Assembly: GCA_031178585.1 (NCBI GenBank)
Contig: JAPSIT010000005.1
Coordinates: 1 to 46,277, forward strand
DNA: 46,277 bases
Reading direction: 5' to 3'
Source of the DNA: Arthrobacter sp.
GTDB taxonomy: Bacteria; Actinomycetota; Actinomycetes; Actinomycetales; Micrococcaceae
In this document: in pieces, positions 7,625 through 15,440 of the stretch
How positions within the stretch are numbered: position 1 is the first letter of the stretch
Layout of the letters: each line of letters opens with the position of its first letter
Notes under the pieces: generated by a model
The model's database searches: none
Seen by the model: only the letters and a program-made list of their open reading frames with translations
Told to the model about the DNA's origin: nothing
Made by a program: the position numbers and the translations under genes

Positions 7625-9382
7625 TTAGAGCCCCAGCGCCTCGCGGACGTCACGAAGTACCTGATCCAGCGCGGCACGGGCGGCTGTCCGGGCGTCCGGC
7701 AGTTCCGCTGCCGAACCAACGCTGCGGATGACCTCGAGGTAGCACTTGAGCTTGGGTTCCGTGCCGCTGGGGCGGATAATCACCCGGGTCAGGTCGCGGG
7801 TGACGTAGAGGAGTCCGTCGGTCGGCGGCAGGTCAGCGCTGCCTTCGGCGAGATCGATGAATGACTCCACCGTGGAACCGCCGAAGGATTCCGGGGGGCT
7901 GACGCGGAGCCGGTTCATCATGGCGTCCAGCAGGCCAAGGTCTGCCACCCGGATGCTCAGCTGGTCGCCCGCGTGCAACCCGTGGAACAGGTACAGCTCA
8001 TCCAGGGTGTCGAAGATCGTCTTGCCGTCCGCCTTGGCGGCCGCGGCAAGTTCTGCGATCAGGACGGCTGCGGATATGCCGTCCTTGTCCCTGACCAGGT
8101 TCGGGGCCACGCAATAGCCCAGCGCCTCCTCGTACCCGTACAGGAGGCCCGGGACGCGGGAAATCCATTTGAACCCTGTCAGGGTTTCCTCGTGCGCATA
8201 CCCGGCAGCTGCTGCGATGCGGGACAGCAGCCGGGAGGAAACAATCGAATTGGCGAACACGCCGTCGTGGGTTTCGTTGGTGGCAGCGGCGAGCCGGGCC
8301 ACCACATGGGCGCCGAGCAGGGCACCCACTTCATCGCCTCGCAGCATGCGCCAGGCACCAGTGTCCGGGTCCTTGGCTGCGACGGCGGCGCGGTCGGCGT
8401 CCGGGTCGTTCGCCAGGACGATGTCCGCGCCGGTCTCAGCGGCCGCCGCGAGGGCGAGATCCAGGGCGCCGGGCTCCTCCGGGTTGGGGAAGCTGACCGT
8501 GGGGAAGTTCGGGTCCGGCACCGCCTGCTCGCTCACCAGCGTGACGTCGGTGAAGCCGGCGGACTTCAAAACGGCCACGGCCGTGTCTCCGCCAACTCCG
8601 TGCATGGGCGTGAGGACAATTTTGAGGTCCCGCGCCGGGAACAGCTCCTCGTTGGCAAGTTCCGCGACGGCGGCCTCGTATTCCGCTGCGATGCCCGGCT
8701 CCAGCACTGTCCAGCCGTCCTCGGCCAGCGCGATGGAGTCAATCGGCCCCACCTTGTCGATTTCGGCGGCAATCCGGGCGTCGTAGGGCGCTACGATCTG
8801 CGCGCCGCGGCCGCTTTCATCCACCGCATGGCGGCCAAGATATACCTTGTAGCCGTTGTCCTGTGGCGGGTTGTGGCTCGCCGTGACCATCACGCCTCCG
8901 TCGCACTCGAGCGAGCGGACGGCATACGCCAGCAGCGGGGTGGGCAGTGCCGCCGGCATCAGGAACGTCTCGAAGCCTGCCGCGGTGAAGATGGCCGCGG
9001 ACTCGCGGGCAAAGATGTCGGAGTTATAGCGGGCGTCAAAACCCACGACGGCGCGTGGCCTGGTTCCCGGTGACGCCTTCTCGACGGCGTCGGCCAGGAA
9101 CCGTGCGAAGCCGGCCGCGGCCCGGCGGACAACCACGCGGTTCATCCGGTTGGGCCCGGGGCCGAGGGCTGCACGCAGCCCGGCGGTGCCGAACTGCAGC
9201 GGTCCGCTGAAGCTGTCCTGCAGCTGCTGGCGGGCTGCCGGCGTGCCGGCCTCCGCGAGCGCAATAAGTTCGTTCAGGGCCGAGGACGTGGCGGGGTCCG
9301 GATCCATACCGGCCCAGGAACGGGCGGCCCTGAACAGCTGGGAGTCGGCATGCAGCTGGAAGTCGGCATCGGAAGACGTCAT
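7625..9382 (-). CDS. pmmB: Phosphohexomutase (phosphomannomutase/phosphoglucomutase family)
   Basis: Interconverts hexose-1- and hexose-6-phosphates in the cytoplasm. The 585-residue protein has all four alpha-D-phosphohexomutase landmarks: the active-site phosphoserine Ser169 in TASHNPP (167-173), the Mg2+ loop DPDADR (326-331), the sugar loop GYEEALGY around 425 and the phosphate-binding RPSGTEPK near 545. Its length and the neighbouring purine nucleoside phosphorylase match the PmmB (Rv3308)-deoD (Rv3307) pair of mycobacteria. The substrate (glucose, mannose or ribose phosphate) cannot be told from sequence. The ATG at 9382 has no Shine-Dalgarno and lies 7 nt after a TAGTTT hexamer, suggesting a leaderless mRNA; a TTG three codons upstream is unlikely. 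Confidence 0.92.
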   Translation of the reverse strand: MTSSDADFQLHADSQLFRAARSWAGMDPDPATSSALNELIALAEAGTPAARQQLQDSFSGPLQFGTAGLRAALGPGPNRMNRVVVRRAAAGFARFLADAVEKASPGTRPRAVVGFDARYNSDIFARESAAIFTAAGFETFLMPAALPTPLLAYAVRSLECDGGVMVTASHNPPQDNGYKVYLGRHAVDESGRGAQIVAPYDARIAAEIDKVGPIDSIALAEDGWTVLEPGIAAEYEAAVAELANEELFPARDLKIVLTPMHGVGGDTAVAVLKSAGFTDVTLVSEQAVPDPNFPTVSFPNPEEPGALDLALAAAAETGADIVLANDPDADRAAVAAKDPDTGAWRMLRGDEVGALLGAHVVARLAAATNETHDGVFANSIVSSRLLSRIAAAAGYAHEETLTGFKWISRVPGLLYGYEEALGYCVAPNLVRDKDGISAAVLIAELAAAAKADGKTIFDTLDELYLFHGLHAGDQLSIRVADLGLLDAMMNRLRVSPPESFGGSTVESFIDLAEGSADLPPTDGLLYVTRDLTRVIIRPSGTEPKLKCYLEVIRSVGSAAELPDARTAARAALDQVLRDVREALGL

Positions 9383-9389
9383 AGTTACC

Positions 9390-9395
9390 AAACTA
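9390..9395 (-). promoter_or_regulatory. -10 hexamer TAGTTT, probable leaderless start of the phosphohexomutase gene
   Basis: On the minus strand TAGTTT ends 7 nt before the ATG at 9382, with no ribosome binding site between them. This spacing puts the transcription start at or next to the start codon. Confidence 0.5.
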
Positions 9396-9428
9396 TCGTC
9401 AAAGCGGGGGGCGGCGGACCGTCAGGGG

Positions 9429-10247
9429 TCAGAGCCGGGCGATGATTTCCGCGAGCAGCTTGGAGATGCGCGGCGCGGCGGCGTGCCCGGCCTCCAGGAC
9501 TTCCTCATGGCTGAGCGGGACCGGGCTGATGCCTGCCGCGAGGTTGGTCACGAGCGAGATGCCGAAGACCTCCATGCCGGCGTGTCGCGCTGCGATGGCT
9601 TCCAGGGCGGTGGACATGCCCACAAGGTCGGCGCCAATGCGCTTGGCGTATTGCACCTCAGCGGGGGTTTCGTAGTGCGGGCCGGTGAACTGCGCGTAGA
9701 CGCCTTCATCGAGTGAAGCGTCCACCTCGCGGGCGATGCCGCGGATCCGGGCAGAGTACAGGTCCGTCAGGTCCACGAATGTGGCACCTTCCAGCGGTGA
9801 GGTGGCGGTGAGGTTGATGTGGTCCTTGATCAGGACCGGCGTCCCGGGCGTCCAGTTTTCGTTCAGTCCGCCGCAGCCGTTGGTGACCACGAGGGTGCTG
9901 CAGCCGGCGGCCGCAGCTGTACGCACACCATGCACCACCGCGCGGACGCCCTTGCCCTCGTAGTAGTGCGTGCGGGCCCCAAGGACCAGCGCGCGCTTTC
10001 CTTCCCTGGTCAGCACTGAACGAATGGTGCCCACATGGCCCTCCACAGCAGGAGGGGAGAAACCAGGCACTTCGGAGGCCATCAAGGTGGCCGTGGTTTC
10101 GCCGATCAGATTTGCGGCCTCGCCCCAGCCGGAGCCGAGCACCAAGGCGATGTCGTGCGATTGGACACCGGTTTCCGCTGCGATGTAGTCGGCGGCGGTG
10201 CGGGCTGCCTCGAAGGGATCGATGGTCAGGAATTCCGTATTACTCAC
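9429..10247 (-). CDS. deoD: Purine nucleoside phosphorylase (trimeric PNP family)
   Basis: Phosphorolysis of (deoxy)inosine and (deoxy)guanosine to free base and (deoxy)ribose-1-phosphate. The 272 residues carry the PNP/MTAP signatures: LGSGWG (phosphate loop, near 37), RTHYYEGKG (near 92), VVTNGCGGLNENW (near 120), GPHYETPAEVQ (near 190), VGMSTALEAIAARH (near 210) and SLVTNLAAG with the catalytic Asn near 233. Start: GTG at 10247 with no Shine-Dalgarno, 6 nt after TAGCTT, so probably leaderless. It lies just upstream of the phosphohexomutase on the same strand, separated by 46 bp that contain the latter's own promoter. The pair links nucleoside salvage to sugar phosphate conversion. Confidence 0.95.
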   Translation of the reverse strand: MSNTEFLTIDPFEAARTAADYIAAETGVQSHDIALVLGSGWGEAANLIGETTATLMASEVPGFSPPAVEGHVGTIRSVLTREGKRALVLGARTHYYEGKGVRAVVHGVRTAAAAGCSTLVVTNGCGGLNENWTPGTPVLIKDHINLTATSPLEGATFVDLTDLYSARIRGIAREVDASLDEGVYAQFTGPHYETPAEVQYAKRIGADLVGMSTALEAIAARHAGMEVFGISLVTNLAAGISPVPLSHEEVLEAGHAAAPRISKLLAEIIARL

Positions 10248-10253
10248 TGGTAC

Positions 10254-10259
10254 AAGCTA
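10254..10259 (-). promoter_or_regulatory. -10 hexamer TAGCTT, leaderless start of deoD
   Basis: Minus-strand TAGCTT is followed by exactly 6 nt and the GTG start at 10247. No Shine-Dalgarno is present. Confidence 0.55.
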
Positions 10260-10364
10260 TCGCGCGGCGGCGCGGGTGCCCAGCAAAAGCGCGGGCTCCG
10301 GGCAGGGTGGCGGCAACCGGAGGTTGTTGGTGGTGCGCCCGGCTTTGCGGGAGAATGGTTGATT

Positions 10365-11780
10365 GTGACTATGCATCCTGATTTCAGCGCACCCCGAATC
10401 GCAATTCTCGGCGGAGGCCCAGGCGGGTACGAAGCCGCCATGGTTGCCGCCTCCCTGGGGGCCAAGGTCACCATCATCGAGCGCGCCGGACTCGGCGGAT
10501 CCGCCGTGCTGACCGACGTCGTGCCGTCCAAGACCCTGATCGCGACGTCGGACCTGATGACCCGCGTCGGTGAGGCGGGGGACCTGGGCGTGAAGTTCGA
10601 CGTCGACGGCGGAGACTTCGTGCCGGTGATGCGCGCCGATCTCAAGCACATCAATGACCGCCTGCTCGGCCTCGCACGCCAGCAGTCCCGCGACATCCAG
10701 GCCGGTCTGGAACATCAGAACGTCCGCATCCTGGCGGGCTCCGGCAAGCTGCTGGACAACCGCACCATCGAGGTCCTGACGGCAGAGGGCTCGGAAACGG
10801 TCGAAGCGGACGCCATCCTGCTGACCGTCGGCGCGCACCCGCGCGAGCTGCCTACGGCGAGGCCCGACGGCGAGCGGATCCTGAATTGGGCGCAGATCTA
10901 CAACCTGGACGAGCTGCCGGAAGAGCTCATCGTGGTGGGTTCCGGCGTGACCGGCGCCGAGTTCGCCTCCGCTTACAACGGCCTGGGCTCGAAGGTCACA
11001 CTGATCTCCAGCCGTGACCGGGTGCTTCCCGGCTCCGACACCGACGCCGCAGAGGTGCTGGAAGAGGTCTTTGAGCGCCGCGGCGTGACGGTCCTGTCCC
11101 GGTCGCGCGCCGAAACGGTGGAGCGCACCGGCGACGGTGTTGTGGTCACCCTCGGCGACGGTTCCAAGGTCACCGGCAGCCACTGCCTGGTGTGCGTGGG
11201 TTCGATCCCCAACACCGCCGGGATCGGCCTGGAGGAGGCGGGCGTTGCGCTGACCGAGAGCGGGCACATCAAGGTCGACGGCGTTTCGCGCACCACCGCG
11301 CCCAACATCTACGCGGCCGGCGACTGTACCGGCGTCCTCGCACTGGCCTCCGTTGCCGCTATGCAGGGACGCATCGCCATTGCGCACATCATCGGCGACA
11401 GCGTGACCCCCATCAAGCTGCACCAGGTGGCCTCCAACATCTTCACCTCGCCCGAGATCGCCTCCGTGGGCGTCTCGGAGGCAGAGATCGAATCGGGCAA
11501 GTATCAGGGCGACATCATCAAGCTCTCCCTGAAGAGCAACGCCCGCGCCAAGATGCGCAACGTGAAGGACGGCTTCGTCAAGATCTTCGCCCGCAAGGGA
11601 TCGGGCACGGTGATCGGCGGCGTGGTGGTAGGACCCAACGCCTCTGAGCTGATCTTCGCCATTTCCATCGCGGTGAAGCAGAAGCTGCATGTCGACGACG
11701 TGGCCAGCACCTTCACGGTCTACCCGTCCCTCAGCGGTTCGATCTCCGAAGCAGCACGCCGCCTTCACGTCCATATGTAG
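10365..11780 (+). CDS. lpdA: LpdA-type flavoprotein (NAD(P)H:quinone reductase family)
   Basis: A class I pyridine nucleotide-disulfide oxidoreductase fold of 471 residues. It has the FAD motif GGGPGG (16-21), the NAD(P)H motif VVGSGVTGAEFAS (about 188-200), NIYAAGDCTG (about 313-322) and the C-terminal dimerisation domain. Where lipoamide dehydrogenase has the redox pair in GGTCLNVGCIPSK, this protein reads GGSAVLTDVVPSK (44-56), so it cannot do disulfide chemistry. The terminal catalytic HxxxxE of Lpd is also changed (SLSGSISEAARR). This matches M. tuberculosis LpdA (Rv3303c), described as a quinone reductase, and the deoD-pmmB neighbourhood is the same. Start: GTG at 10365 with GGGAG 11 nt upstream; an ATG at 10371 is an alternative. 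The gene diverges from deoD, and its 3' end overlaps the convergent symporter gene by 50 bp. Confidence 0.9.
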   Translation: MTMHPDFSAPRIAILGGGPGGYEAAMVAASLGAKVTIIERAGLGGSAVLTDVVPSKTLIATSDLMTRVGEAGDLGVKFDVDGGDFVPVMRADLKHINDRLLGLARQQSRDIQAGLEHQNVRILAGSGKLLDNRTIEVLTAEGSETVEADAILLTVGAHPRELPTARPDGERILNWAQIYNLDELPEELIVVGSGVTGAEFASAYNGLGSKVTLISSRDRVLPGSDTDAAEVLEEVFERRGVTVLSRSRAETVERTGDGVVVTLGDGSKVTGSHCLVCVGSIPNTAGIGLEEAGVALTESGHIKVDGVSRTTAPNIYAAGDCTGVLALASVAAMQGRIAIAHIIGDSVTPIKLHQVASNIFTSPEIASVGVSEAEIESGKYQGDIIKLSLKSNARAKMRNVKDGFVKIFARKGSGTVIGGVVVGPNASELIFAISIAVKQKLHVDDVASTFTVYPSLSGSISEAARRLHVHM

Positions 11781-13224
11781 CGGGCTTCCTTCTGGGAGCG
11801 GCGGGGGACTCCCAGAAGGAAGCGCCCTTGATGCCGGCAGCCGAGGGGTCGAACACGGGGTCGAGTCCCTGCTTCTTCTGGCGTTCGTAGTCGCGCAGGG
11901 CGCGGACGGCCACCGGGCAGAGGAAGGCGATGGCCACCATGTTGAACCATGCCATGAGGCCGTACCCGATATCACCGAGTGCCCATACGGCTTCGGCGCT
12001 CTGCACGGTGCCGAAGTAGACCGACAGCAGGATCACAGCCTTCACTATGCCTGCCAGTTTCCCGCGCGAGGTGCCGGTGAGGTACACGATGTTCGTCACC
12101 CCGTAGTAGAAGTACGACAGGATGGACGTGAAGGCAAAGAAGAAAATCGCGACGGCGATGATGCCTCCGCCGATGTTGGACCCGGGCAGCATGGTGTCGA
12201 CCGCCCGCTGCGTGAACTCCGCGCCCGCCTCCACACCGGGCAGGTTTTCCACGAGGGGGCCGCGGCCCTGGGGCAGCACGTTGTAGGCGCCGGTGGTCAG
12301 GATCATCAAGCCGGTTGCCGTGCACACCATCACCGTGTCGATGTACACGGAAAACGACTGCACCAGACCCTGCTTCACGGGGTGGGACACCGAGGCGGCC
12401 GCACCTGCGAAGCCGCCCTCGCCAACACCGGCGACGTTCGAGTACAGGGAACGGCGCACGCCCCAGGAAACTGCCGCGCCGATCAGGCCGCCAAAGACGG
12501 CGTCTACGCCGAACGCTGACGCCAGGACGAGCCGGATGACCTCCGGAATTGCTTGGAAGTTAACGATGAGGACGCCGACGGCGAGAAGGATGTAGACGGC
12601 CGCCATCGCGGGGACGACCCGTTCGGCGAAGGCCGCGATGCGCCCGGTACCGCCGAAGACGACGAAACCGGTCAGGGCCACCAGCAGCAAACCGGAGATC
12701 CAGGTCGGGATGCCGAAGGCCGTATCGAGCGACGTCACGATGGTCGAGGACTGCACTCCGGGGATCAGCAGCGAATAGCACAACACGGCCACCACGGCGA
12801 CGGTACTCGCGAGCCACTTAAGACCGAGGCCTTTCTCGATGTACCAGGGAATGCCGCCGCGGAACTCACCGTCGGCCTTCACTTTGTAGATCTGTCCGAG
12901 CGTGGCCTCGATGAAGGCGCTGGAAGCCGTGAGAACGGCAGTGGCGATCATCCAGAAGAGGGCGCCGGGTCCGCCGAAAGCGATGGCCGTGGCCACGCCG
13001 GCAATGTTTCCCACCCCGACGCGTCCTCCCAGGGCCATGGCGAACGCCTGGAAGGAAGAGGTGCCGGTGTCCGAGCTGGCTCGGGTAAAGAGGCACCGGA
13101 TCATTTCGGGAAGGTGCCGGATCTGGACGGCGCGTGTCGCGATGCTGAATGCCAGACCGGTGCCGAGGGCAACGTAGACCAGCGGATTCCAGATGAGGTC
13201 GTAGATGCTGCCGAGAATTTCCAT
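11731..13224 (-). CDS. Sodium:alanine symporter, AgcS family
   Basis: Sodium-driven uptake of alanine or glycine across the cytoplasmic membrane. The 497-residue, 10-11-helix protein has the family pattern GGRVGVGNIAGVATAIAFGGPGALFW near residue 70, SLYSNVAGVGEGGFA near 260 and IFFFAFTSILSYFYYG near 370. The ATG at 13224 has GGAG 6 nt upstream; a TTG five codons earlier lacks a site. The conserved end of the family, FDPxxxGIKxxxFWE, is reached here, but the frame then continues for about 30 Arg-rich residues through the lpdA terminator hairpin and 50 bp into lpdA in antisense. This tail looks like a read-out extension after loss of the original stop. Alanine import has an obvious nitrogen link to the adjacent nitrate genes, but no operon is shared. 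Confidence 0.9.
   Translation of the reverse strand: MEILGSIYDLIWNPLVYVALGTGLAFSIATRAVQIRHLPEMIRCLFTRASSDTGTSSFQAFAMALGGRVGVGNIAGVATAIAFGGPGALFWMIATAVLTASSAFIEATLGQIYKVKADGEFRGGIPWYIEKGLGLKWLASTVAVVAVLCYSLLIPGVQSSTIVTSLDTAFGIPTWISGLLLVALTGFVVFGGTGRIAAFAERVVPAMAAVYILLAVGVLIVNFQAIPEVIRLVLASAFGVDAVFGGLIGAAVSWGVRRSLYSNVAGVGEGGFAGAAASVSHPVKQGLVQSFSVYIDTVMVCTATGLMILTTGAYNVLPQGRGPLVENLPGVEAGAEFTQRAVDTMLPGSNIGGGIIAVAIFFFAFTSILSYFYYGVTNIVYLTGTSRGKLAGIVKAVILLSVYFGTVQSAEAVWALGDIGYGLMAWFNMVAIAFLCPVAVRALRDYERQKKQGLDPVFDPSAAGIKGASFWESPAAPRRKPATYGREGGVLLRRSNR
11784..11823. terminator. 15-bp perfect hairpin just past lpdA, inside the symporter coding end
   Basis: GCTTCCTTCTGGGAG (11784-11798), a 10-nt loop, and its exact complement (11809-11823). 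It begins 4 bp after the lpdA stop. There is no long T tract. The stem is entirely coding on the minus strand, covering the C-terminal codons of the sodium:alanine symporter. Confidence 0.6.
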
Positions 13225-13401
13225 GCGCTGCTCCGTCAAAGTGAAGAGACGTCAATCTCTGGGAGTGGCGTCCTCTTTTTCGTATGGCACTGGGCCTCTC
13301 GGAACGCCCTTGTCCGATTGTCAGTCAATGATCTCTACAAGTAGCTAAGCATGTGATCTGGGCCATGTCCAGTAGATGCTGATTGTCAGACGAAGTTACA
13401 G

Positions 13402-13407
13402 TAGGAT
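13402..13407 (+). promoter_or_regulatory. Candidate -10 hexamer TAGGAT for the universal stress protein gene
   Basis: TAGGAT lies about 40 bp before the ATG at 13448, giving a short leader that contains the GAGGAG ribosome binding site. No convincing -35 element was found. Confidence 0.35.
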
Positions 13408-13447
13408 TCAGCGACAGTATGAGCGGCTTTGGATTGAGGAGCAGAAA

Positions 13448-13876
13448 ATGGGCGGAATAATCGTTGTAGGGGTGGACGGCAGCGGCACGGCGAAAAAGGC
13501 AGCGGAATCTGCGCGCGACCTGGCCGTTGCCCTTGGTGCCGAGCTTCACGTGGTCAGCGCGTTCGAGAAGGACCGCACAATGGTCGTCGGAAGCGGCAGC
13601 GACCAACTGGTGATTGGTGACGCGGATACAGCTGAACGGGTGGCACGGGATGTCGCCCGTAGCCTGGGGTCAGGCAAGGTGAGCGTCTCGTATTTCGCTG
13701 TTCGGGGCACGCCCGCCCAGGCTTTGATCCGGCAGGCAGAGACACATGGCGCGCGAATGATTGTGGTGGGTAATCGGCGTATGCGGGGCCTCGGCCGGGT
13801 ACTGGGAAGCGTTGCCAACAGCGTCGCGCACAACGCCCCCTGCGACGTCTACGTGGCGAAAACAGACGAAGAATAG
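13448..13876 (+). CDS. Universal stress protein, UspA family
   Basis: A single-domain 142-residue Usp. It starts IIVVGVDGSGTAKKAAESARDLA, the first strand and helix of the fold with the adenine-contacting Asp. It ends in an ATP-binding pattern, VGNRRMRGLGRVLGSVANSVAH, which approximates the G-x2-G-x9-G(S/T) rule of nucleotide-binding Usps. Such proteins respond to hypoxia, starvation or energy stress; the specific role here is unknown. The ATG at 13448 follows GAGGAG by 8 nt. It is divergent from the symporter gene and convergent on nasB, with the stops 7 bp apart. Confidence 0.9.
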   Translation: MGGIIVVGVDGSGTAKKAAESARDLAVALGAELHVVSAFEKDRTMVVGSGSDQLVIGDADTAERVARDVARSLGSGKVSVSYFAVRGTPAQALIRQAETHGARMIVVGNRRMRGLGRVLGSVANSVAHNAPCDVYVAKTDEE

Positions 13877-13883
13877 TCAGCTC

Positions 13884-13913
13884 TCAGGCGGCTGCCGCCT
13901 GAAAGTGTTTTTC
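13884..13913 (+). terminator. Rho-independent terminator of the universal stress protein gene
   Basis: Stem TCAGGCGG/CCGCCTGA (13884-13891 and 13895-13902) with a 3-nt loop, followed by AAGTGTTTTT. It lies wholly inside the last codons of nasB on the other strand, where it encodes the QAAAA tail. Confidence 0.7.
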
Positions 13914-15440
13914 GATGAGCCCCTTGATGTCCTCGTGGCAGCCGCCGCAGCCTGTGCCCGCCCGTGTTGCCGAGGAAACCTCGGCGACGGTGGAGCAGCC
14001 GCCCGCCACGGCGTCGGCGATCTTGCCGCCGCTGACCCCTGCGCAGCGGCAGACCGTGCTTTCCGGGTCGTTGGACACGGCGGATGAGGCCAGCTGGTCA
14101 GGCCCGTCGAGGCGCAGCAGCAGGGACCTGTCCGCGGGCAGTTCGGCCCCGCGTTCGAACAGCTGCACCAGCTCTCCGGCCGTGCGGGGCATTCCGACGC
14201 TGACCAGGCCTTCGAGGACGCCGCCGCGCGTGGTCATCTTCACGTAGCGTCCGTGCTCGGGGTCCGCCCACTGGGCGATCTGCAGCCGCGGCCTCCCGTT
14301 CACGGCCCCGGCGGTGAGGACTTCCTCGTCCCAGGGCTCGGCGGAATTGTCCCCGGCTACGGCCATGTTCATGCCGCGGGCCTTGAGCACGATCACGCCC
14401 GGCTTCTCCTGGGGGAGTGCCGGCAGGGCCTCTGCGTCCGCTCCCTCGGCCAACAGCAGCAGGTACTCGGCGAGCCATTCGGCCTGTCGCCAGCCCGGAC
14501 CCACCAGTCCCGACGGCCCGCGCGCAGTGCGGCATTCGATGCAGTCCGGTTCCGGGCAGCGAACCTCCGCGCAGTCGCCGATAGCGAAAATGTGAGGCTC
14601 ATGGTGCGCCCGCAGCCGGTGGTCGACAAGGATGCCCGTACCCGTAGACAGGCCGCAGCCCTCGGCCAGTTCGGTCCGCGGCCGGACACCACAGGAAAGC
14701 ACGAGGAGGTCGCCGTCGATCGCGGAACCGTCATCAAGCAGCAAAGCCGAGAAGCCGCCGTCGGGAGCGTTGTGCTCGACGCCCGTGGAGCGGGCGTTGC
14801 CGGCCACCCGGACCCCGCAGTTGCGCAGGCTGGCAGCAAGCACCGTTCCGCCGCCGCGGTCGATGTTCCGCCCGAGCGGGTGGGGTCCGTTGTGGACCAC
14901 CGTGACGGTGGCGCCTTCTTCAGCTGCTGCAAGGGCGGTCTCCAGACCCAGCACGCCGCCGCCCAGCACCACCACGCGCTTGCGGCCCGCGACAGCCTGA
15001 CGCAGCACCTCGGCGTCACGAAGGTCGCGCAGTGCGGTGACGCCCGGCGGGAGGACCGGTGCGGCAGGGTCCGGGTTCAGCCCGGTGAGGTTGGGAATGA
15101 CAGGCCGGGAGCCTGTGGCGAAGACCAGCCGGTCGTAGTGGGCGGAGGTGCCGTCAGAGAGCAGGACGTTCTGCCGTGCACGGTCCACACGCCTGACCTT
15201 CACGCCGAGCCGGACGTCCACGCCGTCAGCCACCAGGGCAGCGGCGTCGGCGAGGGCCAGGGCCTCCGGCGTGGTGCGGCCGACGCCGAGATCGGCCACC
15301 AGCACGCGGTTGTAGGCAGCCTCGGCTTCCTGGCCGATGACGGTCAGTCCTACCTGCCCGGAGCGCAGTGCCGGCAGCAGTTCGTCAACCAGCCGGGCCG
15401 CCACCGGACCGAATCCGACAATTACAATCTGCTCGCTCAT
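13884..15440 (-). CDS. nasB: Assimilatory nitrate reductase electron-transfer subunit (FAD + BFD [2Fe-2S])
   Basis: Passes electrons from NAD(P)H to the molybdenum subunit. The 518-residue protein has an FAD-binding N-terminus (VIVGFGPVAARLVDELL, residues 6-22), an NAD(P)H motif VVLGGGVLGLETALAA (about 155-170), IFAIGDCAEV near 300 and a C-terminal BFD-like domain with Cys464, 466, 498 and 501 (CRCAGVSGG and GTGCGGCHEDI). The same reductase fold is repeated in NirB and in the short protein at 1053-1907. Start: ATG at 15440, overlapping the nasA stop as ATGA. Third gene of narK-nasA-nasB. B. subtilis NasB is the nearest well-known functional analogue; the symbol is assigned on that basis. Confidence 0.9.
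   Translation of the reverse strand: MSEQIVIVGFGPVAARLVDELLPALRSGQVGLTVIGQEAEAAYNRVLVADLGVGRTTPEALALADAAALVADGVDVRLGVKVRRVDRARQNVLLSDGTSAHYDRLVFATGSRPVIPNLTGLNPDPAAPVLPPGVTALRDLRDAEVLRQAVAGRKRVVVLGGGVLGLETALAAAEEGATVTVVHNGPHPLGRNIDRGGGTVLAASLRNCGVRVAGNARSTGVEHNAPDGGFSALLLDDGSAIDGDLLVLSCGVRPRTELAEGCGLSTGTGILVDHRLRAHHEPHIFAIGDCAEVRCPEPDCIECRTARGPSGLVGPGWRQAEWLAEYLLLLAEGADAEALPALPQEKPGVIVLKARGMNMAVAGDNSAEPWDEEVLTAGAVNGRPRLQIAQWADPEHGRYVKMTTRGGVLEGLVSVGMPRTAGELVQLFERGAELPADRSLLLRLDGPDQLASSAVSNDPESTVCRCAGVSGGKIADAVAGGCSTVAEVSSATRAGTGCGGCHEDIKGLIEKHFQAAAA

Noticed and set aside
10365..11780. Dihydrolipoamide dehydrogenase
   Set aside because: Both redox-active cysteines are absent.
10257..11975. 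A 572-codon open frame antisense to lpdA
   Set aside because: The opposite strand encodes a complete, motif-bearing flavoprotein. The antisense frame has no recognisable domain and is a by-product of high GC content.
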